A stretch of DNA of 13,033 bases from Dictyocoela muelleri (GCA_016256075.1 SDVU01000477.1:1-13033), one strand, 5' to 3'; numbered from the stretch's first letter, positions 1-7,893 are shown. Made by a program: numbers and translations. The notes: a model not told the origin generated them from the letters alone.

Positions 1-277
1 TAAAACGAACTCTATTTTCAAATAATATAGGAATTTATAAGTTATTAGAAATATTTATTAAATAAAAAAATATTACCTCTATATCTTTAATGATAGAATA
101 TATATATATATATTTTTTTTTGTAAAATTTTCATGACCCCTACCTTGGAATATTAAAAATTCCCAAATTTTGAATAAGCGCCGCAATTTTTATTTTTAAT
201 TACTAATTTTGCACAACCTAACTAAGTTTTTAATAGAAAACCCCATCATTCTTTTTTTATTATATAAATAAAAGTTT
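1..277. other. AT-rich sequence with no recognised feature
   Basis: No reading frame of useful length and no repeat shared with the rest of the window was seen. There is a short TA run near 99-111 followed by a T run. The only GC-richer patches are around 136-146 and 178-184. It may be decayed intergenic or transposon-derived DNA. Confidence 0.5.
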
Positions 278-709
278 CCAGATAGATCAAAATTCATAAC
301 TCTTAAATTTATAATTTAAGTATTGTGATTCAAATTCTATTGATGTCACTTCAACGAATAATTGAGAATGACATTAAGCGGTCAACTGCCATAATATTAA
401 TATACAGTTGTTTCGCTGTGGGTAGCTCATAAAGAGTTGGTCTAATATGACTATGAAGTGGAATAAATCAACTAGGAGCCAGAATAAGTGTGATGATGTC
501 TCTCTGCAAAAAAAAGTAGTGAAAAATAAAAATTCATGAAATGACACTAATTACCTTTATCCTGTTAAAAAAAATTGATAATAGGAAAATCGCATATACA
601 TCTGGGCTTCTTGGTAGTTTAGTAGTGATGTATAATTGAACACCGGGAACAAAAGGTGAACGACGACGGTTGAATAGAACTCTCTGGGTTGATAATTATT
701 TATATTTTT
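278..709 (+). mobile_element. tRNA-derived SINE-like element, copy 1 (oldest-looking head)
   Basis: This is one of three copies of a dispersed family of about 430-443 bp (others: 4982-5424 minus, 9996-10436 plus). The first 75 bases align with a tRNA-like head. The B-box region at 326-336 reads tgattcaaatt, a decayed form of GGTTCGAATCC. An anticodon-arm-like hairpin survives: cttaaa (302-307) pairs perfectly with tttaag (315-320) around a 7-base loop. In the body, 433-455 matches the other copies (ttggtctaatatgactatg against ttggtataatatgacaatg in copy 2). Positions 532-564 match copy 2 at 30 of 33 bases (attcatgaaatgacac onwards). The 3' end is fuzzy and lies only about 12 bp before the next element. 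No reading frame is present, as expected for a SINE. Which enzyme mobilised it is not visible here. Confidence 0.65.
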
Positions 710-720
710 AGTATCTAACA

Positions 721-1283
721 CAGAGGCGGATAAACTTTTTGAGCGGCGCCATATTTAAAGAATCAAAGTGTATGATGGGCCGCACATATAAAAATTTGTG
801 GCACTGGGTTTTTATTTGGGGCACAAGGAAACATTCATTAATTTGAGCTTACGAAAAAATGAAAGAATATTTAAGCTTCTCATTAGTTACTACTATGGGC
901 GACACACTTTTATTTAAAAATAATACCAAAAAACTAATATTAGGACAAAGTACTAAAATGATAATTTCGTGAGATTAAGTTTAAATAAAAATATCCCTAC
1001 TATAGTAACAAGTTATGTGAAGTTTAATTTTTTTTGGGTTTTCATAAGCTCAAATATATGAATGCTTCCTTGTGCCCCTAATAAAAGCCCAGCATTCATC
1101 TTTTTTTTAATCATCATATTTAAAAGATTTTGATAATACATCTTAAAATACACTTAAAACAGCTTATTTATAGATAAAAGTTGAATAATATAACAAATAT
1201 ATGTATTTTTCTTTTGCTCGAGAGTCTCACAAAATGACTGGCGGGCCGCACTTGGCACGCAAGCAGTGGTTTGCCCGCCCCCG
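721..1283. mobile_element. hAT-like non-autonomous element (MITE) with internal inverted repeat
   Basis: The left end cagaggcggataaact (721-736) matches the reverse complement of the right end, cgggggcgggcaaacc (1268-1283), at 12 of 16 bases, in the CAGNGGCGG style of hAT termini. Flanking octamers atctaaca (713-720) and atctagtg (1284-1291) share their first five bases, which fits a decayed 8-bp hAT target duplication. Both ends carry a subterminal gggccgcac motif in the same orientation (778-786 and 1243-1251). A longer internal inverted repeat pairs about 803-899 with 995-1092; for example ggggcacaaggaaacattca pairs with tgaatgcttccttgtgcccc. There is no transposase, so it would need one in trans. 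It lies directly 3' of SINE-like copy 1. Confidence 0.6.
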
Positions 1284-1308
1284 ATCTAGTGTGTCGATAT
1301 GACTTTTT

Positions 1309-1641
1309 GGTTCTCCAACGGGTTACGCCCCCCTATTTTTTAGGAAATCGCCATCTGTAAGAGGAAATTACATGATTCTTATTTGAAATAAGCGTAAAAT
1401 CACGTTTTTTTCAGTTATAACAATAATAATTCTTTATCGTCCAAATATGGAAGTTTTAAAAAATTTCTGCCTTGAAGAAGTTTTTGAGAACTTTTATATT
1501 TGGACGGTAAAGAATTATCATTGTTATAACTGAAAACAACTCGTGATTTTACGCTTTTTTCAAATAAGAATCATGTAATTCCCTCTTACTGAGGCGATTT
1601 CCAAAAAAATAGAGGGGGGGTGCGTAACCCGTTGGAGAACC
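1309..1641. mobile_element. Near-perfect palindromic foldback MITE
   Basis: Almost the whole 333 bp is one inverted repeat with arms of about 160 bp and a very short centre near 1470-1475. The outer ends are ggttctccaacgggttacg (1309-1327) and its complement ending at 1641. Further matched blocks include ttacatgattcttatttga on the left and tcaaataagaatcatgtaa on the right, and agttataacaataataattc pairing with gaattatcattgttataact. Flanking octamers gacttttt (1301-1308) and gacatttt (1642-1649) match at 7 of 8 bases and look like a target duplication, which suits a hAT- or MULE-mobilised element. It has no coding capacity. The high arm identity suggests it is younger than the neighbouring 721-1283 element. 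It ends about 75 bp from the 3' end of the chitinase gene. Confidence 0.75.
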
Positions 1642-1716
1642 GACATTTTATATTAATTAAAAAAGGATTAATATTTTTTTTATTATTAAATCAAATTTAT
1701 TTATAAATTAATCATC

Positions 1717-4614
1717 TTAATAACAACCAGCCTCTGACGCCTTATCTTCAATCCCCATAGCATCAGCAATCTCACTGTAATACTCATAACGTTGTTTACT
1801 TTTATCGACATTTTGACCAGTACATTCCAAAGCACCATTAATAGCTTTTGTAGTTGTTCCAAAACTATTCGGGTCATATCCGGGCTGATTAGCTACTCTT
1901 TCTTTCCAATACCAAATTGCAACATCCATTGCTATTTCAGGATCCTCGGAGACAAGTTCTGGATTTTGAACTAATTTATCTCCAAGACCTAAAGCCTCAC
2001 CTGCTGCTCGATAATTTTCAGCCCAACTTAGTTGTATAAAACCACGACCATGATAAGATTTACCAGGTACGCCCGTCCCATCATCATATTGCGCAGCACA
2101 GCTGGAAGGGTTGTCTTTACAGCCCATCTCCTCCATATGCATGAATCCACCAGATTCGTGCATTATTTGTGCCATGAACATCGCTGCTTCTTGTTCGCTG
2201 TCGAAGTTTTCATTTACTTTTGTAGTAATCGTTTGTAATTGTTCGGGTGGGACATTAAAATTATTTTCAGCTAGAATTGGTGCTAAACTGTCAGATTTAA
2301 TATCAATTTTTGCTTCTGAATTTTCATTTTTCTTTTTATCTTGATCTTTTTGTGAATTTTCAGGATTTAATTTTTCATCTTTATTTTGGTCATTTTTTTG
2401 AGATTCTTGATTATTCGCTTGTATAGAATTTTTTTGAGGATTTTCAGTTTGTGATGATTTTGTGTCATTCGACTGGGAATCACCTTGTTTGTTTAAATTT
2501 AAATTGCCTTCATCAATTTTAGACTCAGAAGACTGGTTTTCTTTTGAGGCATTTTCTGGGTTTGTGAGATTCTGTTGAGATTTTTCATTATTAAGTTGAT
2601 TTTCTTGAGATTGTTGTGATTTATCTAATTCAGATTGTTGTTGTTGTGGTTGCTGTTGCTGTTGTTGCTGTTGTGGTTGCTGTGGTTGCTGTGGTTGCTG
2701 TTGTGATTGCTGTGGTGGTGGTTGTTGTTGTGGTGGCTGTTGTAGTGGTTGTTGTAGTGGTTGCTGTGGTTGCTGTTGTTGTGGTTGCTGTTGTTGTGGT
2801 TGCTGTTGTTGTGGTTGCTGTTGTTGTGGTTGCTGTTGTAGTGGTTGTTGCACTTGTTGTTGTTGTTGTTGTTGTGGTTGTTGTGACTGCTGTATAGATT
2901 GAGATTGCTGTGGCTGCATAGGTTGTGATGATTGATTCTGTGGTACATCAGTCTGCCGAACATCATTTTGTTGAACGGTTGTACTAATATCTTCTGATGA
3001 ATTGGATTTATCTTCAAAGCTATTTTTTCCCACAGATTTTACTGTCTGATTGTCAGACTCCTTTTTGTTATTTCCGAGAATTTGGCCCGATTCATTAAAA
3101 TTATTATTTATGGGGTTTTCTTTATCAATTGTGTTTTTATTTGAATCCTTATTTTTTTCTTCTTGTTTTCCATTTTCTGTTTCTTTCTTTTTTTCAGCGT
3201 TCTTTTTCTTTTTTTCATCATCTTTCTTTTTTTCTTCATCTTTCTTTTTTCCGTCTTCTTTCTTTTTTTCAGCGTTCTTTTTCTTTTTTTCATCATCCTT
3301 TTTCTTTTTTTCTTCATCTTTCTTTTTTCCGTCTTCTTTCTTTTTTTCAGCGTCCTTTTTCTTTTTTTCCTTTTCTTTCTTTTTTTCGTCTTCTTTCTTC
3401 TTTTCATCCTTCTTTTCATTCTTTTTTTCGTCCTTCTTTTCATCCTTCTTTTCATTCTTCTTTTCATTCTTCTTTTCATTATTCTTCTTTTCATCTTTTT
3501 TTTCAACCTTCTTCTTTTCAACCCTTTTTTCATCCTTCTTCTTTTCATCCTTCTTTTCATCCTTCTTTTTTTCACCCCCGTCTTTTTTATCTCCTCCACT
3601 CGATTTATTTACACCACTTGTACTTGGTTTTTCACTTGTTAGAAAATTTTTAATTATATTTTCCATACTCTCAGATCCGCCTTTATTATTACTACTCAGA
3701 AAATTTATAAATTTTTTAATTGTATTTTTATTAGAAATTTGTATTTTTCTTTTTTTCGGAAATATTCCAAATTTAGTAAATAGGCGATTATATTTTTCTT
3801 TAGAAAGTTTTATATTATCAAAATTATCTTTCATATAAGATTTTAATAAAATAGGGTTGCCGAATAATGAATTTAGCATTTCATAATTAGGTATTAATTG
3901 TAAATTATTTTTTATTGATAACCCAAGCGGATATTTCAAATCATAATCTTTAACATGTGAAGAATGATAATCTTTAACATTTAACGGCTCTGTAATTAAT
4001 TCATCTTTAACATTCAAAGGATGTTTAACTATTTCTTCTTTAACATTCAAAGGATGTTTAACTATTTCTTCTTTAACTTTTAAAGGTTCTGTAACTATTT
4101 CTTCTTTAACTTTTAAAGGTTCTGTAACTATTTCTTCTTTAACTTTTAAAGGTTCGGAAACTATTTCTTCTTTAACTTTTAAAGGTTCGGAAACTATTTC
4201 TTCTTTAACTTTTAAAGGTTCAGTTATTATTCCCCCTTTAACTCTTAAAGGTTCGGAAACTAATTTATCTTTAATTTTTATAAATTGGGATTTAGAAGAT
4301 TTTATTTCGTCCAAAGAGTTCGTAATATTGTTAAAATTAAGGTTTCCATTTTTAAAAATAACATGTTTAGGGCCTATATTCATATAATCACCGATTACTG
4401 CAGCGTTTTTATTACCAAAAACGATGTTTTCAGCATCTTTAAGAGTACATGGATCTATTTCTGGAATATTCGGATTTTTTCCTGTAATATCATCATTTTC
4501 CTCCGATAAATTTATTTTCTTGTCTACTTCTAAACGAGGTTTATCTATTTTGGGGGTACAATTTGAAAAGTGAAGTAAAAAAAATGTCCTGAAAATTGTA
4601 ATTATTAATAACAT
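1717..4614 (-). CDS. Secreted GH19 chitinase with long repetitive, low-complexity N-terminal region
   Basis: This 965-residue protein should hydrolyse beta-1,4 linkages of chitin. A hydrophobic N-terminus (residues 1-18, ending near Cys19) looks like a signal peptide, so secretion or delivery to the spore wall is likely. About 8.7 copies of an 11-residue repeat (EPLKVKEEIV type) occupy residues 120-215. A Lys/Glu/Asp tract spans about 348-490, and a Gln/Pro tract about 549-672. The GH19 domain covers about 774-965. It has the HESGGF motif with probable catalytic Glu820, a candidate second acid at Glu828/829, the YHGRGFIQLSW substrate motif (854-864), an IWYW helix, and INGALEC near 925-931. 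Four cysteines (832, 839, 931, 964) could form two disulfides. The domain is near normal family length; the 770-residue extension is the oddity. The chosen ATG gives the signal peptide, but no CCC motif precedes it. The C-terminal coding part is visibly less AT-rich than its surroundings. GH19 identity is firm; chitin as substrate follows from the family. Confidence 0.93.
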   Translation of the reverse strand: MLLIITIFRTFFLLHFSNCTPKIDKPRLEVDKKINLSEENDDITGKNPNIPEIDPCTLKDAENIVFGNKNAAVIGDYMNIGPKHVIFKNGNLNFNNITNSLDEIKSSKSQFIKIKDKLVSEPLRVKGGIITEPLKVKEEIVSEPLKVKEEIVSEPLKVKEEIVTEPLKVKEEIVTEPLKVKEEIVKHPLNVKEEIVKHPLNVKDELITEPLNVKDYHSSHVKDYDLKYPLGLSIKNNLQLIPNYEMLNSLFGNPILLKSYMKDNFDNIKLSKEKYNRLFTKFGIFPKKRKIQISNKNTIKKFINFLSSNNKGGSESMENIIKNFLTSEKPSTSGVNKSSGGDKKDGGEKKKDEKKDEKKKDEKRVEKKKVEKKDEKKNNEKKNEKKNEKKDEKKDEKKNEKKDEKKKEDEKKKEKEKKKKDAEKKKEDGKKKDEEKKKKDDEKKKKNAEKKKEDGKKKDEEKKKDDEKKKKNAEKKKETENGKQEEKNKDSNKNTIDKENPINNNFNESGQILGNNKKESDNQTVKSVGKNSFEDKSNSSEDISTTVQQNDVRQTDVPQNQSSQPMQPQQSQSIQQSQQPQQQQQQQVQQPLQQQPQQQQPQQQQPQQQQPQQQQPQQPLQQPLQQPPQQQPPPQQSQQQPQQPQQPQQQQQQQQPQQQQSELDKSQQSQENQLNNEKSQQNLTNPENASKENQSSESKIDEGNLNLNKQGDSQSNDTKSSQTENPQKNSIQANNQESQKNDQNKDEKLNPENSQKDQDKKKNENSEAKIDIKSDSLAPILAENNFNVPPEQLQTITTKVNENFDSEQEAAMFMAQIMHESGGFMHMEEMGCKDNPSSCAAQYDDGTGVPGKSYHGRGFIQLSWAENYRAAGEALGLGDKLVQNPELVSEDPEIAMDVAIWYWKERVANQPGYDPNSFGTTTKAINGALECTGQNVDKSKQRYEYYSEIADAMGIEDKASEAGCY
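3970..4257 (-). repeat. 33-bp tandem repeat coding for 11-residue units in the chitinase
   Basis: About 8.7 in-frame copies encode SEP/TEP/KHP-L-x-VKEEIV units (residues 120-215). The central copies are almost identical at the DNA level, which suggests recent expansion or homogenisation by unequal exchange. Copies toward the protein's C-terminal side (KHPLN, then TEPLNVKD) have drifted. The alternating acidic and hydrophobic pattern could form extended or helical spacer structure. Confidence 0.9.
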
Positions 4615-4981
4615 ATTTTATTTAATAGACTCAATTGCTCTTTTAAATTTAAAATCCTAAATTGAAACAATTTATAGCCAATTGTTTTTTTATTAAAAAT
4701 AAATAGATCTATACTTTTTATCTTAAATTTACAATTCGCTTCATTTTTTTAAATGTCAAATAAATGATCATTATGATTAAAATGTTTCATTTTTTAAACT
4801 TTATGAGCAAAAAATGAATTAATGGCAAATAGAAATTATAAATAATTTAAAACTGAAAAAACACGGTTATAAACAAGAAAACCAAAATGTAGACACTAAA
4901 ATTGATTTATTTCAATAAAACCATTTAAAAAATTATAAATTAAATATCATATAAAGTGAAATTACAATAATAATTGTAAAT
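4615..4981. other. Intergenic region 5' of the chitinase gene
   Basis: This AT-rich stretch lies between the chitinase start codon and SINE-like copy 2. It should contain the chitinase promoter, but neither a CCC/GGG motif within 10 bases of the ATG nor an unambiguous TATA element was seen. No reading frame or repeat was recognised. Confidence 0.45.
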
Positions 4982-5424
4982 ATTACGCGCTGACAATATC
5001 TATAATTGCAAACACGGAGAGTTCTCACCAAGTATAGTCTATAGACCTTTGGTTCTAGGTATCAAGTTATGCGTCAATCCTAAGCTACCCAGAGATTATT
5101 TATATAGAATTTTCGTTTTACCAATGACACAGCAGGATACAGGTAATTAGTGACTTTTCATGAATTGTTATTTTTTTTACTTTTTGCCGAGAGGCGTCGA
5201 CGCATTCATCCCCACACCTAGGAGAGTCTCTTCTTTTGCATTGTCATATTATACCAAGTCTTAATCAGCTATACCTTTTAACATCTGTTTATTAATTCCA
5301 TTTTTATATATTTATTGACTGTTTAATGTCAATAATTATTTATTAAAAAGAGCGACAAAAATTAAATCGAACCATGATAATTAAATTTTGCACTCAAAAG
5401 TATTAATCACTAGACTATCTGGTC
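4982..5424 (-). mobile_element. tRNA-derived SINE-like element, copy 2
   Basis: Read on the minus strand, this copy begins with a tRNA-like head. An A-box-like tagtctagtgatt lies at 5405-5417 and a B-box ggttcgattta at 5363-5373, both placed as in the other two copies. The body block at 5239-5261 matches copy 3 (10150-10172) at 22 of 23 bases. Positions 5133-5165 match copy 1 at 30 of 33. A 3' block containing aaccaaaggtctatagacta also occurs in copy 3. The end near 4982 (attgtcagcgcgtaat) corresponds to attgtcggcatttaat in copy 3. At 443 bp it is almost the same length as copy 3 (441 bp). It lies between the divergent chitinase and helix-hairpin-helix genes, facing the same way as the chitinase gene, and could affect the upstream regions of both. 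Confidence 0.75.
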
Positions 5425-5593
5425 AATTATTTTTTTAAGAGTTTTTTTACCACAAAATTAATAATCATAAAATCGTTATTTAAATTTGAAAAATTGATCT
5501 CATCCTTTTAAATTCTGTAAATTTAAAACTATTTTTTTTTCTTATCAAATTCTTTTTTATAGCCTTTATTTAACATTTAACAATTAAAGCTGA

Positions 5594-5597
5594 CCCC
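5594..5597 (+). promoter_or_regulatory. CCC-type start-site motif of the 5601 gene
   Basis: CCCC lies 4-7 bases before the ATG in an otherwise AT-only context. C-rich or G-rich motifs immediately upstream of the start codon are known in several microsporidian lineages. It supports both the start chosen for this gene and the taxonomic call. Confidence 0.6.
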
Positions 5598-5600
5598 TCA

Positions 5601-6653
5601 ATGATTGAAAATCAAGAAGACCCACAATCATCAATTTCATTTTTAGAATTACCTTTTAAAAGAAAAAACAGCTTAAGTATCAACGAACCTTATTTCAAAA
5701 AACTAGAGGGTATAGATGAAAAAATGTCAGAAGTAATAGATCCTAAAATTATGAATCCTAAAATTAATCCTCAAATTAGAAATCCCGAAATTATGAATCC
5801 TGAAATTATGAATCCTGAAATTATGAATCCTGAAATTATGAATCCTGAAAATAATTATAAAACAAATCTTAATTCTACTACCCAAAATATATTCATTGAC
5901 CCTATTTTTGCTGACCTTTTAATTTCTATTCCGAATATTTTTGATAAAATGTTGAAAAAAGAACAACCACCATTCGTTTATGAAAGAGGGAATAAAAACA
6001 TCCTTTCGATTTTTAACACTAGAAATGGCGAAAAAATAAAAATTCCTGTTTTAGAATACAAATATTTTTATAAATATCTCAAAAATGCTGATAAAGAATA
6101 TGATTGTGTTAAAAATCCTGATAATCCTTTCAAAAACGACCAAAATATAGATTTTATGAATTTATTAAAAAGTGATAAAAAAATCAGGTTTATAATTTTA
6201 TTGCAAAAGAAATCATTCCTGCGAAAAGAGCAGAAAAAAGAAACCGAAAGATATAAAAAACATGTTTTGAATCAAGAGAAGTATGTTCCAAACATCATTA
6301 AAGGTGATGACTACATATTTCAGCTAAACAATAATGTTAATATATTTTACATCGACCAAACAAATGAATTAGCCAGAGTTATAAAAAATATTGTTAGAAA
6401 ATCAGATTTTGTACCTAAAGTTAAGATTTCTAAAAATTCTCAGGAATTTATTGAAAACTTCCTGAATTCAATTCCCGGAATCAGCCAAGAAAATTCTAAA
6501 TCCCTTTCATTGAAGTTTAAAAACTTAAAAGATTTGAAGAATGTCAAGAATGAAGATTTGAGTATTGAAGATTTAAATAGGAAAAAAAGAGTTTTAGCGA
6601 AGATTCTTAGAATTTTAAATTCATATGACGAAAATGAAAGGATTGGTTTGTAA
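5601..6653 (+). CDS. Hypothetical protein with C-terminal helix-hairpin-helix, XPF/MUS81/ERCC1-like
   Basis: The 350-residue protein has no signal peptide or membrane segment. Residues 1-45 look disordered. Residues about 48-83 are a tandem pentapeptide (IMNPE type), coded by a 15-bp DNA repeat. The middle (about 95-270) is Lys-rich with alternating hydrophobic strands such as RFIILLQ and NIFYIDQ, and could be a degenerate nuclease-like fold. Residues about 285-340 resemble the tandem helix-hairpin-helix of XPF-family proteins: NFLNSIPGISQENSKSL, then a second helical pair ending AKILRILN. The catalytic GDX(n)ERKX3D signature of XPF/MUS81 was not seen. If the family call is right, a non-catalytic partner (EME1/MMS4- or ERCC1-like) acting in nuclear DNA repair is more likely than the nuclease. 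The start is supported by the CCCC motif. The helix-hairpin-helix is moderately supported; the family role is speculative. The reading frame itself is very likely real. Confidence 0.8.
   Translation: MIENQEDPQSSISFLELPFKRKNSLSINEPYFKKLEGIDEKMSEVIDPKIMNPKINPQIRNPEIMNPEIMNPEIMNPEIMNPENNYKTNLNSTTQNIFIDPIFADLLISIPNIFDKMLKKEQPPFVYERGNKNILSIFNTRNGEKIKIPVLEYKYFYKYLKNADKEYDCVKNPDNPFKNDQNIDFMNLLKSDKKIRFIILLQKKSFLRKEQKKETERYKKHVLNQEKYVPNIIKGDDYIFQLNNNVNIFYIDQTNELARVIKNIVRKSDFVPKVKISKNSQEFIENFLNSIPGISQENSKSLSLKFKNLKDLKNVKNEDLSIEDLNRKKRVLAKILRILNSYDENERIGL
5741..5851 (+). repeat. 15-bp tandem repeat encoding IMNPE units
   Basis: The unit gaaattatgaatcct occurs four times perfectly or nearly so, flanked by three drifted units (PKIMN, PKIN, PQIRN). 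All copies stay in frame with the 5601-6653 gene (residues about 48-83). The low divergence of the central units points to recent slippage or unequal exchange. Confidence 0.9.
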
Positions 6654-6794
6654 AAAACTGATATTTATTACCATTGAGCAAATTTTTTAAGTAACTCTTG
6701 GTGTTTTTAGATTTTTTTTATATACCTGAAAATCTAAATAAAAAAAATAATTATAGTTTTAATTAAAATAATAAAAATTATACTTTTTATCTTT

Positions 6795-7625
6795 TTATTT
6801 AATATTGTTAACTATGTAAAGAGCAGTTATAAAAGCTAAAAACCCATTAATTATCATAAAAGTGGATAAAACATAATTCTTATTTCCTATAAATGATGAT
6901 TCGGCTATATGAACAAACTTTTTCCCAAATTTAAATGTATTTTCTATTTCTAAAGTATAATTTCCCTTCTTCAAACCATTAATACGTCCGTATAATTTCC
7001 TAAATGGCGTAAAAGCGCTTACATTGATCCAATTCGTAAATTTTTCATCACCTTTTAAATTTGTTTTTATTTTTTTCCAAAGTGGAGGTTTAACAATTTC
7101 ATTTCCAGAATATCCAGGTTTTTTAATTTTATTTTTTTGCGAGTCTAGATTTATATTTTTTGTAAAAATTATAACTGACTTGTTATTTTGATACAGAAAA
7201 AAATTATCCTGAAGAAAACTATTTGGAATTAGTCCGCAAGGGTATATAATTTTTCCGTTATTTCTGTCAAGAGGTGCGCAATTTGACAAATCATAAGTTT
7301 TTTCTCCATAAAGTTGTTTAAAATCAATATTTTGTCTGAATAAAAGATGATTTTGATAGAAATCATGAACTTCTATATAAAAGAAAAGAGGCTTATTTAT
7401 ATCTTTATCTATTGTAAATTCAATTTTATTTTTAGACGTGTATGGCAAGGTAATGCTGAAAAGTGATGAAAAATAAATTGTTAAATAAGTACCAATTGAT
7501 ATGCTTATCACTGAGAATATGATTAAAATATATTTTAAAGGGTTATACCATCGGTTAATCATCATTCCTGGTATTTTATCATTTATTATTTCTTCCATCC
7601 TTTTATTTATAAATTCCTTAATCAT
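6795..7625 (-). CDS. CDC50/LEM3 family protein, beta subunit of a P4-ATPase lipid flippase
   Basis: The family partners P4-ATPases, letting them leave the ER and flip phospholipids across Golgi, endosomal or plasma membranes. This 276-residue copy has the expected layout: a short cytosolic N-terminus with NPLKY before membrane helix 1 (about 31-54), a large lumenal domain, and membrane helix 2 (about 251-272). Family blocks present are FFYIEVHDFYQNHLLF (81-96), the NCAPL...YPCGLIPNSF block (115-136) with Cys116 and Cys130 placed for the conserved disulfide, FTPFRKLYGRI (205-215), and FIGNKN (245-250) before helix 2. Only these two cysteines occur, so the N-proximal disulfides of animal and yeast members are missing. 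The protein is also shorter than those members (usually above 320 residues), as expected in a reduced genome. The partner flippase is not in the window. The start fits both the helix 1 position and the CCC motif. Confidence 0.93.
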   Translation of the reverse strand: MIKEFINKRMEEIINDKIPGMMINRWYNPLKYILIIFSVISISIGTYLTIYFSSLFSITLPYTSKNKIEFTIDKDINKPLFFYIEVHDFYQNHLLFRQNIDFKQLYGEKTYDLSNCAPLDRNNGKIIYPCGLIPNSFLQDNFFLYQNNKSVIIFTKNINLDSQKNKIKKPGYSGNEIVKPPLWKKIKTNLKGDEKFTNWINVSAFTPFRKLYGRINGLKKGNYTLEIENTFKFGKKFVHIAESSFIGNKNYVLSTFMIINGFLAFITALYIVNNIK

Positions 7626-7628
7626 TCA

Positions 7629-7631
7629 GGG
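7629..7631 (-). promoter_or_regulatory. CCC-type start-site motif of the CDC50 gene
   Basis: On the minus strand CCC occupies positions -6 to -4 before the ATG, within an AT-rich leader (aaaccctgaATG). Spacing is like that at the 5601 gene, which argues that it is functional and not chance. Confidence 0.6.
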
Positions 7632-7810
7632 TTTATTTTAAGTAATTAAAGAAATTAAGTTGTAGTTTATTAATTTATAAAGTCATTTTTAAAATATTTC
7701 ATAAATATTAAGTCGGTAGTTTAATATTTTTTTTATTAATTAAAATTTTTATTTTACTTTACATTCAAAATATTAGTAAAATGAAATTAAAATGTTTACC
7801 GTTTTGCTTA

Positions 7811-7888
7811 ATTTTAAAGATTAGTCTATTAAAATAATAATCGGACAAAAATTATTATACGGTGCAAGTGAAAATTATACGGTGTTAG
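7811..7888 (+). repeat. Left copy of the 78/79-bp direct repeat flanking the MULE
   Basis: It matches 9482-9560 in the same orientation, with one single-base length difference and one substitution. It contains the motif ttatacggtg twice. It ends five bases before the left inverted end of the transposon. It is far longer than the 8-11 bp target duplications MULEs normally make. Confidence 0.9.
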
Positions 7889-7893
7889 GGCTG

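Noticed and set aside
2616-3017. Val/Ala-rich plus-strand frame and Asn/His-rich minus-strand frame
   Set aside because: Both are alternative readings of the CAA/CAG repeat coding for the Gln/Pro tract of the chitinase.
3050-3838. 262-residue open frame on the plus strand, very rich in Phe and Ser
   Set aside because: It is the antisense of the Lys/Glu tract and repeats of the chitinase gene. Its composition simply mirrors the AAG/AAA codons opposite. Other open frames inside 1717-4614 are the same kind of shadow.
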